A DNA stretch of 64,000 bases from Cauispirillum nitrogeniifigens (lineage in GTDB: Bacteria > Pseudomonadota > Alphaproteobacteria > Rhodospirillales > Rhodospirillaceae): assembly GCF_049800675.1 (NCBI RefSeq), contig NZ_JBLOOT010000007.1, positions 179,502-243,501 on the forward strand, given 5' to 3'. Numbering within the stretch: the first letter of the stretch is position 1; the number at the start of each line of letters is the position of its first letter. Made by a program: the position numbers and the translations under genes. Of the stretch, positions 7,725 to 16,563 are shown piece after piece. The notes under the pieces were generated by a model. It worked only from the letters and a program-made list of their open reading frames with translations. It made no database searches and was not told where the DNA came from.

Positions 7725-8888
7725 ATGGGACTTGGAACTTTCCTGCAATCAGCCCAAGCCAGGTTCGCCCGCGACATGAGCCTGGGTATGCTCCACGACC
7801 TCATCCTGCCGATGGGACACTCGCCGCTGGTCGAGCGTCGGCGCGCCCAGTTGATCATCTCCCGCGTGCGGTGGGTGGCAGCGACCTTCGCGGTGTTGAC
7901 GCCGCTGTGGATCGCCGTCGACATGTACTTTTTCCCTCAGCCGTTGAGCTGGTGGCTGTCGGGCCTGCGCCTGCTGGCCTCCATCGCCTTCGGCGCCGTG
8001 GCGCTGGGGTTCCGCAACACCGAAAAGGTCGGCCGGGCATTGCAGGCGCTGGCCTGCCTGTTGGCCATTCCGGTGCTGTTCTTCCTCGTCTCCAACCCGC
8101 TGCTGACGGGCTACGAGTTCGACGGCATGCAACTGGCGCTGTCGGCCGGCTACGCGTTCCTGCCCTTCGTCATGGTCGCCGGCCTGTCGGTGTTTCCGAT
8201 CACGGCGCTCGAAGGGGCGCTGTTCTCCTCGCCGCTCATCCTGTCCATGGTCGGCGTGGTGGTCAGCGGGTTCGAGCTGATTCCCTTCAATTCCTATCTT
8301 GGCGCCCTGTGGCTGCTGGGGCTGCTGGCGGTAGTGGCGACCCTGGCCGGCATGAGCCAGCTCCACTTCATGATGCAACTCGTGCAGCAGTCGTCGCATG
8401 ACGTCCTGACGCGCGTGTACACCCGCCGCGTCGGCGAGGAGCTGCTCAACGTGCAGTTCATCAATGCCCAGCGGCAGGGGCAGCCCATGGCCCTGGCCTT
8501 CGTCGACCTGGACAATTTCAAGGGCATCAACGACGTCTACGGCCATGAGGAAGGCGACAGCACCCTGCGGAAGGCGGCCGAAACCATGCGCCGGGTGATG
8601 CGCCGTGGCGACATCGTGGTGCGCTGGGGCGGCGAGGAATTCCTGCTCATCATGCCGGGCACCGACGCCGATGGCGCGCGCATCGCCGTGCGCCGCCTGC
8701 GCGAGGAAGGGCTGGGTCTGCGGCCCGACGGCAATCCCCAGACCGCCAGCATCGGCGTTGCCGAACGCGTCGCCGACGGCCTGGAAAGCTGGGCCGATCT
8801 GGTGGAAAAGGCCGACCACCGCATGTACCGCGCCAAGAAGACCGGCAAGGACAAGATCGTCTCCGTCGGCGAGGAAGTCATCGCCTGA
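7725..8888 (+). CDS. Membrane-anchored diguanylate cyclase (GGDEF)
   Basis: 387 residues: an N-terminal region of about six transmembrane helices (residues 48-215) followed by a GGDEF domain (about 225-385) that makes cyclic di-GMP from two GTP. The signature is an intact GGEEF near residue 305, and the product-inhibition I-site RxxD (RRGD) lies five residues before it, so feedback inhibition is likely. There is no EAL domain. The start is uncertain: a GGGGAG lies very close to the ATG at 7725, and an internal ATG at 7776 is possible. A 172-bp gap separates it from dgcA. Cyclic di-GMP could influence the exopolysaccharide locus further on; that link is speculative. Confidence 0.88.
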   Translation: MGLGTFLQSAQARFARDMSLGMLHDLILPMGHSPLVERRRAQLIISRVRWVAATFAVLTPLWIAVDMYFFPQPLSWWLSGLRLLASIAFGAVALGFRNTEKVGRALQALACLLAIPVLFFLVSNPLLTGYEFDGMQLALSAGYAFLPFVMVAGLSVFPITALEGALFSSPLILSMVGVVVSGFELIPFNSYLGALWLLGLLAVVATLAGMSQLHFMMQLVQQSSHDVLTRVYTRRVGEELLNVQFINAQRQGQPMALAFVDLDNFKGINDVYGHEEGDSTLRKAAETMRRVMRRGDIVVRWGGEEFLLIMPGTDADGARIAVRRLREEGLGLRPDGNPQTASIGVAERVADGLESWADLVEKADHRMYRAKKTGKDKIVSVGEEVIA

Positions 8889-9057
8889 CGGGGCGCCAGG
8901 CTACTCCCACCGAACCTTGCAACTGCCCGGATGAGCGGCCTGCCTGCGCCCCATTTCCCGCAACGGCGGGTGGCCGGGGCTTGTTCCTTCTTCGTGAATC
9001 CACCAGGTCCGGCCGCCGGGGATGGCGACCGGCGGGGCGGTGGCCGGAGGAGGGTCA

Positions 9058-10188
9058 ATGCAGTCTCATATCAAGCCCCTGACGTCGCTCAGGTTCTTCG
9101 CGGCGATGATGGTCGTCGTCCTGCATGTGAAGGACGAGTTCGGGTCAGCGTTCAATCTCAATGACATCAGCCTGATGTTCGACGCCGGCGGCATCGGCGT
9201 GGACTTCTTCTTCCTGCTCAGCGCCTTCATCCTGTCGCACGTCCACCGTGCCGACTTTCTGGACAGCCCGTGGCCGCAGTACAAGCGGTTCCTGCTGCTG
9301 CGCCTGGCGCGCATCTATCCGCTGCATCTGGTCATCCTGCTGTTGTGGCTGGTGGCGTTCTCGCTGGTGCCGCTGATTGCCGGCGGGCTGGTGACGCCGC
9401 AGGACGGCATGGCCGAGAAGCACTCCGCCGAAAGCTTCTTCACCAACCTGCTGCTGATCCATGCCTGGGGCTTCCATGACATCGAGACATGGAACCATCC
9501 GTCGTGGTCCATCAGCTCGGAATGGTTCGCCTACCTGCTGTTCCCGGTCATGATCGCGCTGTGGTACCGCATTGCCAACTGGCGCCTGCGGGTGCTGGCG
9601 GCGGTGCTGGCCTACGCCGGGTCGGCCGCGCTCTATGTGGCGGCGGACGCCTATGACCTGCTGTTGACGGTGCACTACGGCAACCTGCGCATCTTCTTCC
9701 TGTTCGTCATGGGGGTCGGCCTGTACGACCTGTTCTCCTGGCTGCGGGAGAACGGCCGCCGCCTGCCGGCCGCCGACGCCGTGGCCTGGGCCGCCATCGC
9801 CGTGACGCTGGTCCTCATGCACCTGGACGCCAGCATGGCGCTGCTGGTGCCGGTCCTGGCCGTCCTGCTGCTGGCGGCGGCGGACGCCCGGCGCAGCTTC
9901 CACACCGTGTTCTCGTGGAGCCCGCTGGTCTACCTGGGCGAAGTCTCCTACGCCATCTACATGGTCCATGCGCTGGTCGAGAAGGTGTGGGAGTTCATCT
10001 ACAGGAAGTGGCTGGGTGACGGCTTTTTCACCTTCGAGACGGCGACCCTGGCGCTGCTGGGGCTGATGGCGGCCTGCACCATCGGCGGCATGGTCCTCTA
10101 CCACGTCGTGGAGCTTCCCGCCCGCCGCTTCCTGCGCCGGCGCGTGATCGAACGGGCGGCGCCCCTGCGGCCGGAGGCGGCGGAGTAG
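9058..10188 (+). CDS. Membrane O-acyltransferase (acyltransferase 3 family)
   Basis: About 376 residues with around ten transmembrane helices and the acyltransferase-3 pattern: LTSLRFFAAMMVVVLHV with the conserved His near residue 22, GGIGVDFFFLLSAFIL, and WSISSEWFAYLLFP. Such proteins O-acetylate or O-acylate cell-surface sugars such as exopolysaccharide, lipopolysaccharide or Nod-like factors. The ATG at 9058 follows a strong GGAGGAGGG, whereas the ATG 36 nt upstream has none. It has no obvious operon partner: the preceding gene is 169 bp away and the next gene is convergent. Confidence 0.88.
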   Translation: MQSHIKPLTSLRFFAAMMVVVLHVKDEFGSAFNLNDISLMFDAGGIGVDFFFLLSAFILSHVHRADFLDSPWPQYKRFLLLRLARIYPLHLVILLLWLVAFSLVPLIAGGLVTPQDGMAEKHSAESFFTNLLLIHAWGFHDIETWNHPSWSISSEWFAYLLFPVMIALWYRIANWRLRVLAAVLAYAGSAALYVAADAYDLLLTVHYGNLRIFFLFVMGVGLYDLFSWLRENGRRLPAADAVAWAAIAVTLVLMHLDASMALLVPVLAVLLLAAADARRSFHTVFSWSPLVYLGEVSYAIYMVHALVEKVWEFIYRKWLGDGFFTFETATLALLGLMAACTIGGMVLYHVVELPARRFLRRRVIERAAPLRPEAAE

Positions 10189-10192
10189 GAGG

Positions 10193-10884
10193 CTACACCC
10201 GCCGCAGCAGGGTCATCCGGGACGGCTGGGAGAAGGTGTGGGCGCCATCGGCGTCGCGGCCGCCCAGCCGGTCCCAGTCCTGGCGCAGCTTGGCGTCGAG
10301 GCGGGTGAAGATGGCCTCGCGCTCGCTGTTGCTGGAGATCAGGCGCTCGCGGAAGGTTTCAAAGTCGGGGATGCGGACCGGGTGGAGGGTAATCTCCTCG
10401 CGCTCCACCGCCAGTCCCACGCCGCCGGCGGCGTGCAGGGCGGCATGGGCGAGGGCGCGCACCTCGGCCTCGTCGTCGACCTCGCGGCACAGGGCGTAGA
10501 AGTCGCCCTCGGCCACCGGCTCGCAGGCGTAGACCACGCCGCCGGGGACCAGCGCGCGGGCAGCCTCGGCCAGGGCGCGGCCCATGACCGCGCCGGGGAT
10601 GTGGTGCAGGCTGTTGAAGAACACCACGATGTCGGCGCTGGCATCGGCCACCGGCAGGGCCTCGCCGACGCCGTCGACCACCGTCACGCGGTCCATGGCC
10701 GGCAGGGCGCGGGCCTTGGCGAGCTGGCGCGGGCTGCATTCCACGCCGATGGCTGAAGCCGCCCCCGACTCGACCAGCGTGCGGGCCAGGCGGCCGTCGC
10801 CGCAGCCGACATCGACCACCCGCGCCCCGGCAGCAGGCCGCCCAGGGTTTCCATCAGCATGGCGTGGTTGGTGATCGTGCGCAT
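10193..10884 (-). CDS. Class I SAM-dependent methyltransferase, apparently frameshifted near its N-terminus
   Basis: The continuous frame 10193-10819 begins directly at SAM motif I (VDVGCGDG) with a GTG, so it lacks the usual N-terminal helix. A different frame just upstream (10884 back to about 10830) encodes a sensible N-terminus, MRTITNHAMLMETLGGLLPG, which would join smoothly as ...LLPG-ARVVDVGCGDG if one G were added in the gggg run at 10825-10828. The body has the expected motifs (VVDGVGEALP, FFNSLHHI, LVPGGVVYACEP). The substrate is unknown. Either a real single-base deletion has truncated the gene or this is a homopolymer sequencing error. It is 19 bp from the next gene upstream, so the two may be co-transcribed. 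Confidence 0.7.
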
Positions 10885-10903
10885 CGTCTGCCTGGAAGAT
10901 GCC

Positions 10904-11764
10904 CTAGAAGAACTCGGGCCGCTCGGGGCGGTAGGTGATCTTGTTGGCGCGTTCGTAGCCGACCACGAACTGCATCAGGTCGCGCCGCCGGCCCATGGCG
11001 CCGGCCACCTGCGCCGGGGTGACGGTGGGGCCGCTGACGCGGTTTTCCTCGACCATCTGCTTGATGCGGTCGAGGAACACCTTGAGGGTCAGCGCCTCGA
11101 TCATGTCGGCGCACAGGCTGATGAAGCCGGAATAGCGCACCGGCTTCTTGGGCTTGACCGGATGGTGGGCGGACACCGCGAAGGACCCGGTGCGGCCGCC
11201 GCGCCGCTCCAGGATGGCGGCGCGGTGATAGGAGGTGAAGGGGGTGAACACCACCGCCGTCTGGCTGTCGTGCTCCGTCACCATGTCGTCGGTCGAGCCC
11301 AGCAGGCGCGAGGCGGCGTTGCGCACCACGCGGTCGTTGACGTCGCCGCCGACGGCGAGCATCTCGATTTCCTCGATCGACGGCGAGGGGTTGGTGGTGA
11401 ACACCGTGCGCCCCTCGTGGTGCAGGGACACCCACGATTCGGGCATGAACTGCCGCTCGTAGCTGGAGACGCGCTGCGTCCACATTTCCAGCCATTCGAG
11501 GTGGGTCATGTCCTCGTCGGAAAATACCGTGGGATGGCGGTTGAAGCGTTCAACCACAAGGGACGTCAGGCGCAGGGTCGCGGGGATGTTCTGGCCGCGC
11601 ACCACCACCGTCTCCTGGATGCCGCCGGACTTCAGGTTCAGCGTCACGCGGTTGGAGCGGATGGACAGCACGGCCTCGTCCCCGCCATCGGCGCCCGAGA
11701 AGCCAAAGCGATGCACCGTGCTTTTTTCACGGAACAACGTGATCGGTGAGATGACTGCGGCCAT
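10904..11764 (-). CDS. Conserved-looking protein of unknown function
   Basis: 286 residues, soluble, no signal peptide or transmembrane segment. I do not recognise the family. The N-terminal third looks beta-rich (alternating VLSIRSNRVTLNL), followed by a helical middle (DMTHLEWLEMWTQRVSSYERQFMPESW) and a basic C-terminal part (VKPKKPVRYSGF, AMGRRRDL). Codon use and GC match the neighbours, so it is a real gene. It is followed after 19 bp by the frameshifted methyltransferase in the same direction. The ATG at 11764 fits the expected start and lies 121 bp from the divergent ydcF-like gene. Confidence 0.6.
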   Translation of the reverse strand: MAAVISPITLFREKSTVHRFGFSGADGGDEAVLSIRSNRVTLNLKSGGIQETVVVRGQNIPATLRLTSLVVERFNRHPTVFSDEDMTHLEWLEMWTQRVSSYERQFMPESWVSLHHEGRTVFTTNPSPSIEEIEMLAVGGDVNDRVVRNAASRLLGSTDDMVTEHDSQTAVVFTPFTSYHRAAILERRGGRTGSFAVSAHHPVKPKKPVRYSGFISLCADMIEALTLKVFLDRIKQMVEENRVSGPTVTPAQVAGAMGRRRDLMQFVVGYERANKITYRPERPEFF

Positions 11765-11885
11765 TTCTTGGCGTTAACGTCCCTTGAGCCCCGGCGATGG
11801 TAGAGCCCCCTGCCGTCGCGTGGGCTGTGTTTGTCAGGCGCGGGAGCAGTGGTTTCTCCCGCGGGTGCAAGGTCGGGACAGTATC

Positions 11886-12419
11886 ATGACGAACGGCCGG
11901 ATACCACTCTCGGCTAGGGGCCTTCATGCGCGTGAATGCGCGCTTGTGGTCCTTGGTGCGGCGGTGCGCGCCGATGGTGCGCCGACTCCCGTGCTGCTAC
12001 GCCGGGTGGAGCGTGCCGCCGCCCTGATGGCGGGCGGAACGGGCGACTTTCTGGTCGTCACCGGCGGGGCCATCGCCGGCCGTCCGGCGGAAAGCGCGGT
12101 GATGGCCGCCGTCGCCCGCGACCTGGGCGTTCCCGCCGATCGGATCGTATGCGAATCGAAGGCCCGCAACACCCGCGAAAATGCCCGCTTCAGCCTGGAT
12201 CTGCTGGCCGGACGGGGCGGCGTCGGCACGGTGGTGGTGATCACCGATGCCTGGCACCTGCCGCGCGCCCTGATGCTGTTCCGCCGTGCCGCCCCGTCCG
12301 GCCTCGCGGTGCGCGGCTGCGCCGCCCCCATGCGCGCCGGCCGCCTCGGCTGGTGGCTGTCGGCCCTGCGCGAGATCCCGGCCATCGCCGTGGACGCCGT
12401 GCGGGCAAGAAAGGGGTAG
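11886..12419 (+). CDS. YdcF/DUF218 family protein
   Basis: 177 residues from the ATG at 11886 with a DUF218 (YdcF-like) domain: ALVVLGAAV at the N-terminus, VTGG near residue 57, the SKARNTRENA segment with the family-conserved R-N-T-x-E-N pattern, and VITDAWHLPRALMLF. Relatives such as SanA and ElyC affect cell-envelope integrity in enterobacteria; the biochemical activity is unclear. Unlike many relatives it has no N-terminal membrane helices, so it is probably cytosolic. A longer version beginning at 11784 is possible but carries a low-complexity extension. Confidence 0.82.
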   Translation: MTNGRIPLSARGLHARECALVVLGAAVRADGAPTPVLLRRVERAAALMAGGTGDFLVVTGGAIAGRPAESAVMAAVARDLGVPADRIVCESKARNTRENARFSLDLLAGRGGVGTVVVITDAWHLPRALMLFRRAAPSGLAVRGCAAPMRAGRLGWWLSALREIPAIAVDAVRARKG

Positions 12420-12430
12420 GAGAGGGCGGG

Positions 12431-12709
12431 TCAGCCCTGACCGTCGGGCCGGGGCTGGGGTCGGGGCCGGCGCCGGAGCTGGATCAGGCGCGCCGCCTTG
12501 GCGAGGGCCAGCAGGATCGGCACGCCGTGCATCAGCAGGTCGAAGATGTCCAGCGGCCGGGTCAGGGTGCCCTGGCCCAGCATGCGCAGCTTTTCGACCA
12601 CATGCGGTTCGGGGGTCAGCGGCGCCGTGCCGAGCAGGGCGGCGATGAGCAGCAGGAGGCCGAACGGCAGGCGATCCAGGAGGGCGAGCATGGCTTTCAT
12701 GCGCGCCAT
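12431..12709 (-). CDS. Small conserved inner-membrane protein (often mislabelled RND transporter)
   Basis: 92 residues with two hydrophobic helices (LPFGLLLLIAALLG and FDLLMHGVPILLALAKA) joined by the conserved loop PEPHVVEKLRMLGQGTL...PLDIFDLL. Proteins with this loop are widespread in proteobacteria and are frequently annotated as RND transporter although they are far too short; the function is unknown. The C-terminal tail is basic and Pro-rich. It lies 23 bp downstream of the MCP gene in the same direction and could be co-transcribed with it. Confidence 0.65.
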   Translation of the reverse strand: MARMKAMLALLDRLPFGLLLLIAALLGTAPLTPEPHVVEKLRMLGQGTLTRPLDIFDLLMHGVPILLALAKAARLIQLRRRPRPQPRPDGQG

Positions 12710-12732
12710 CCTGGATCAAGGCGCCGGGGGTA

Positions 12733-14688
12733 TCAAGCGGCCCGGACGTGCTCCACGAAGGTTTCCACGGCGACGCGCAACTGGTCGGCCTCGCGGGCCA
12801 GGCGGTGCGCGGTTTCGAGCACCTGATGGGAGGCGGCGCCGGTTTCCTCGGCGGCTTCGGACACGCCGGCGATGGTCGAGCTGACCTCCTGCGTGCCATC
12901 CGAGGCGCTGTGGATGTTGCGGGCGATGTCGGCGGTGGCCGCGCTCTGCTGCTCCACGGCGGCGGCGATGGCGGCGGCGATGCCGTCGATGCGGCCGATG
13001 GTGCCGGCGATGTGCTCGATGGCGTCCACGGCCTCGGTGGTGGCGGTCTGCACGCCGGTGATCTGCTGGCTGATCTGGCCGGTGGCGCGGGCCGTCTGCG
13101 TGGCCAGCACCTTGACCTCGTTGGCGACGACGGCGAAGCCCTTGCCGGCGTCGCCGGCCCGTGCCGCCTCGATGGTGGCGTTCAGGGCCAGCAGGTTGGT
13201 CTGCTCGGCGATGTCGTTGATCAGGGCGACCACGGCGCCGATCTCCTGCGCCGCCTGGGCCAGCCCGCGCACCAGCGTGTCGCTGTGATGGGCCTCCTCG
13301 ACGGCCATGCGGGTAACGTCGGCGGACTGGCTGACCTGCCGGGTGATCTCGCTTTCCGAGGCCGACAGTTCCTCGGCCGCCGTGGCGACGGTTTCGACGT
13401 TGCGGCTGGCGACCTCGGCGGCGCCGCGCACGGCGTCCGCCTGGCGGGCGGTTTCCTCGGCGCCCGAGGACATGGTTTCGGCGGTGGCCTGAAGCTCGGT
13501 GGCGGCCGAGGACAGGGCCTCGACGACGCCGGCCACCGACTGCTCGAAGTCCTGGGCCAGCCGCGCCATCAGGGCATGGCGCTCGGCCTCGGCGGCGCGC
13601 TTCTGCTCGACCTCGCGGACGTGCAGGTCGCGGACCTCGATGGCCTGGGCCTTGAACACGCGCAGGGCCTCGGCCATCTCGCCGATCTCGTCACCCCGGC
13701 CCAGGGACGGCACGGCGACGTCCAGGTCGCCGTCGGCCAGGGCGTGCATGGCCCCGGTCATGGCGACCACCGGCCGCGACAGCGACCGCCCGACCAGCCA
13801 GGCCAGCAGCAGGCCCCCCGCCAGGACGGCGGCGGCGGCGGCGAACAGGGCGGTGCGCAGGGCGGCGTACTGGGCGGCATAGGCGCTGGTGTCCATGATC
13901 AGCTCGACCATGGCCGCCGGGGCGCCGGTGTAGTCGCGCAGGGGCGCGGCCATCACCGCCTGGCCGTCGCCGGGGCGGAACAGCGGCGCGTCGAAGGCGG
14001 CCGAGATATCCGCGGCCGGCGACAGCGCGGTGTCCCGCGTCGACCCCAGGGTGATCAGGGCGCCGGTGTCCTTGTGTGCCGTCACCACCGTGACGTCGAC
14101 GCCGAACCGTGCCTTGAAGGCGCTGACGAAGTCCTGGCCGAAGCCGGGGCCGAATTCGACGCTGCCGACGGGCGCGCCATCGTGGAACACCGGCACCACG
14201 CCGCGCACGCCCAGCCCGCCGACGCCCCGCTCGACGCCCTGGACGGCGACGGTCCTGGCGTTGGCGTCCAGCACCGTCTGGCGGAACGACGACAGGTCGT
14301 CGCCGAACTTGGCGGGCATGTGCACGCGCAGGAACGACGTCGCCGGCGGAATGTGGAACTGGAACTGCTCGATGCCGCTGTCCTTCTTCAGGGCGGCGAA
14401 GCCGGGGCCGAACAGGTCCGCCAGGGCGTCGCGGTCGCGGGCGGCGAAGCGTTCCTGGGCCACCGGCATGCCGGCGACCAGCCGGGCCATGGCGGTGGCC
14501 TTGTCGGCGCTCTGGTCGACCAGGGCCAGGAAGGTGCGGTAGTGGCCGTTCAACTCGCGCTGCTCGGCCTCGGCGATGGTGGCCGACAGGCGGTCCAGGG
14601 CGACCGGGACCAGCACGGCGACGGCGGCGATGACCAGCCCGGCGGCGGCCAGGCTGATGCGTTGGGCGATGGACAGTGAGCGTGACAT
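12733..14688 (-). CDS. Methyl-accepting chemotaxis protein with large periplasmic sensor domain
   Basis: 651 residues: TM1 at about 12-31, a periplasmic region of roughly 245 residues that looks like a double-Cache sensor (FLRVHMPAKFGDD, GVVPVFHDGAPVGSVEFG), TM2 at about 278-302, HAMP (about 303-356), and a cytoplasmic signalling domain with the hairpin tip EQTNLLALNATIEAARAG. It senses an external ligand and signals through CheW/CheA; the ligand is unknown. The domain around the first Cache resembles those that bind small organic acids or phenols, but that is only suggestive. It is transcribed divergently from the CaiB-type gene across 153 bp. Confidence 0.93.
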   Translation of the reverse strand: MSRSLSIAQRISLAAAGLVIAAVAVLVPVALDRLSATIAEAEQRELNGHYRTFLALVDQSADKATAMARLVAGMPVAQERFAARDRDALADLFGPGFAALKKDSGIEQFQFHIPPATSFLRVHMPAKFGDDLSSFRQTVLDANARTVAVQGVERGVGGLGVRGVVPVFHDGAPVGSVEFGPGFGQDFVSAFKARFGVDVTVVTAHKDTGALITLGSTRDTALSPAADISAAFDAPLFRPGDGQAVMAAPLRDYTGAPAAMVELIMDTSAYAAQYAALRTALFAAAAAVLAGGLLLAWLVGRSLSRPVVAMTGAMHALADGDLDVAVPSLGRGDEIGEMAEALRVFKAQAIEVRDLHVREVEQKRAAEAERHALMARLAQDFEQSVAGVVEALSSAATELQATAETMSSGAEETARQADAVRGAAEVASRNVETVATAAEELSASESEITRQVSQSADVTRMAVEEAHHSDTLVRGLAQAAQEIGAVVALINDIAEQTNLLALNATIEAARAGDAGKGFAVVANEVKVLATQTARATGQISQQITGVQTATTEAVDAIEHIAGTIGRIDGIAAAIAAAVEQQSAATADIARNIHSASDGTQEVSSTIAGVSEAAEETGAASHQVLETAHRLAREADQLRVAVETFVEHVRAA

Positions 14689-14841
14689 CGGCTCCCTCCC
14701 TCAAAAGAGCGCGTTCTGACCAAAAGTGTCGGATGGCGGGGCCGCCGCCGCCACGACATCCGTCAATCCGCCGGACGGCTTGCGGTGGATAAGTCCGCCG
14801 GGCATCATGCGCCGCAGCAGGATTCAGCGCGGGGGAGCGGC

Positions 14842-16041
14842 ATGAGCGAACGGAATGGACCGATGCGGGGCGTGCGGGTGCTCGATGCCGCCACCTTCAT
14901 CGCCGGGCCCTATGCCGGAGCCATCCTGGCCGAGTTCGGGGCCGAGGTGATCAAGGTCGAACAGCCCGCCGGCGGCGATCCCATGCGCCGCTTCGGCACT
15001 GCCACGCCGCGCGGCGACACCCTGGCGTGGCTGTCGGAGGCGCGCAACAAGCGCTCCGTCACCCTGAACCTCGGCAAGCCCGAGGGCGCCGCCCTGTTCA
15101 AGCGGCTGGCCGCCACCGCCGACGTGGTGATCGAGAACTTCCGGCCGGGTACCCTGGAGAAATGGGGCCTGGGATGGGACGACCTGCGGGCGGTCAACCC
15201 GCGCCTGGTGATGCTGCGGGTGTCGGGCTACGGCCAGACCGGCCCCTACCGCGACCGCCCCGGCTTCGCGCGCATCGCCCATGCCGTCGGCGGCCTGTCC
15301 TATCTTGCCGGCATGCCCGGCGAGACGCCGGTGACGCCCGGCTCCACGTCGCTTGGCGACTACATGAGCGGACTGTACGGGGCCATCGGCATCCTGCTCG
15401 CCCTGCGCCACCGCGACGCCACCGGCCAGGGCCAGTTCATCGACATCGGCCTGTACGAAAGCGTGTTCCGCGTCCTCGACGAACTGGCGCCGCGCTACGC
15501 CTTCGAGGGCACGGTGCGCGAGCGCGAGGGGGCGGGCACCCTGAACGCCTGCCCGCACGGGCACTTCCAGTGCGGTGACGGCGAATGGATCGCCATCGCC
15601 TGCACCAACGACAAGATGTTCGCCCGCCTGTGCAAGGCCATGGCGCGCCCCGACCTGGCGGAGCGCTTCGCCGCCGTCGCCGACCGCCTGCGCGACCGCA
15701 TGATCGTCGATGGCGAGGTCGCCGCCTGGACCCGTGCCGCCCCGCGCGCCGCCATCCTGGAGCGCTGTCTGGCCGAGGAGGTGCCCGCCGGCCCCATCAA
15801 CTCCATCGCCGACATCTTCGACGACCCCCACTTCGCCGCGCGCGGCAACATCCTGCGCGTCGCCGACGCGGTGCTGGGCGAGGTCGCCGTGCCCAACGTC
15901 GTCCCCCGCCTGTCGGCCACCCCCGGCATGGTCCAGTCCCTCGGCCCGGCGCTGGGGGAGGGCAACGCCGACATCTACGGCGGGCTGCTCGGCCTGGACG
16001 AGGCCGACCTGCGGGCGCTGAAGGAGAGGGGGGTGGTCTAG
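14842..16041 (+). CDS. CaiB/BaiF family CoA-transferase (family III)
   Basis: 399 residues of a family III CoA-transferase, which moves CoA between carboxylic acids via an enzyme-bound mixed anhydride. The expected catalytic aspartate is in the LGDYMSGLYGA motif (about residue 173). Other family signatures are GPYAGAILAEFGAEVIKVE near the start and NFRPGTLEKWGL. The start at 14842 follows a GGGGGAG; a longer version from 14785 adds a non-conserved extension. The substrate cannot be told from the sequence and no partner enzymes are adjacent. Confidence 0.88.
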   Translation: MSERNGPMRGVRVLDAATFIAGPYAGAILAEFGAEVIKVEQPAGGDPMRRFGTATPRGDTLAWLSEARNKRSVTLNLGKPEGAALFKRLAATADVVIENFRPGTLEKWGLGWDDLRAVNPRLVMLRVSGYGQTGPYRDRPGFARIAHAVGGLSYLAGMPGETPVTPGSTSLGDYMSGLYGAIGILLALRHRDATGQGQFIDIGLYESVFRVLDELAPRYAFEGTVREREGAGTLNACPHGHFQCGDGEWIAIACTNDKMFARLCKAMARPDLAERFAAVADRLRDRMIVDGEVAAWTRAAPRAAILERCLAEEVPAGPINSIADIFDDPHFAARGNILRVADAVLGEVAVPNVVPRLSATPGMVQSLGPALGEGNADIYGGLLGLDEADLRALKERGVV

Positions 16042-16050
16042 CCGGATCCA

Positions 16051-16098
16051 GCGCATCGTGCGGAAAAGTGGACCCGGTTTTCCGCATAAACGATGCGC
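16051..16098. repeat. Interrupted palindrome, probable intergenic repetitive element
   Basis: Outer arms gcgcatcgt (16051-16059) and acgatgcgc (16090-16098) enclose inner arms cggaaaa (16061-16067) and ttttccg (16078-16084) around gtggacccgg. The core gcggaaaagtgg...ttttccgc is typical of short palindromic elements scattered in alphaproteobacterial intergenic DNA. It follows the end of the CaiB-type gene. Confidence 0.6.
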
Positions 16099-16109
16099 CG
16101 CATCAAAGA

Positions 16110-16155
16110 CTTAGTTCAACGGACCCGAACATGCGTTTGGGTCCGTTGAACTAAG
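16110..16155. repeat. 17-bp perfect inverted repeat overlapping a stop codon
   Basis: cttagttcaacggaccc (16110-16126) pairs perfectly with 16139-16155 around a 12-nt loop. The right arm includes the stop codon of the response regulator. A structure this strong between convergent genes may act as a transcript end or stabiliser for both; no T-run is present. Confidence 0.65.
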
Positions 16156-16531
16156 CCAGCCGGAATATCCGCAGCAGTTCACCGGCCAGCGCGTCCGTCG
16201 TCACCGGCTTGAACAGAATGCCCGCCGGGTGGTCCTGGTGGATGCGCTCCACCGACTGCCGGTCGCGGGAGCCGGTCATGAACAGGATGGGCACGCTGGC
16301 CATGGCGTTGATGGCGAGCGCGGCGTCCACCCCGTCGCCGTCGCCGATCAGGCGCAAGTCCATGACCACCAGATGGGGGCGCCGGGCGGTGAACAGGGTC
16401 ACGGCGTCGGCCGCCGTGACCGCCACCCCGCAGACGCTGAGGCCCAGATCCTGGAGGGTCGCCTCCAGGCCCATGGCGATGAGGACGTTGTCCTCGACGA
16501 TCAGCACGGACTTTCCCGTCAAGGGCGGCAC
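16151..16531 (-). CDS. Single-domain response regulator
   Basis: 126 residues, a lone receiver (CheY-like) domain: acidic pair in LIVEDN (Asp14), phospho-acceptor Asp58 in VVMDLRL, Thr86 in FMTGS and Lys108 in LFKPVTT. There is no output domain. It lies 32 bp downstream of a GAF-HWE histidine kinase in the same direction and is its most likely partner. I chose the GTG at 16531 because the domain begins at once after it; an upstream start would overlap the kinase gene and add a non-conserved extension. Its stop codon lies in the arm of a 17-bp inverted repeat. Confidence 0.85.
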   Translation of the reverse strand: MPPLTGKSVLIVEDNVLIAMGLEATLQDLGLSVCGVAVTAADAVTLFTARRPHLVVMDLRLIGDGDGVDAALAINAMASVPILFMTGSRDRQSVERIHQDHPAGILFKPVTTDALAGELLRIFRLA

Positions 16532-16563
16532 GCCTCGGTTCCCCCGCTCTGTCTTTGCCGAGA

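Noticed and set aside
12748..14679. A 643-codon plus-strand frame opposite the large MCP
   Set aside because: It is antisense to a complete MCP with all motifs and consists of Gly/His/Gln-rich low-complexity sequence.
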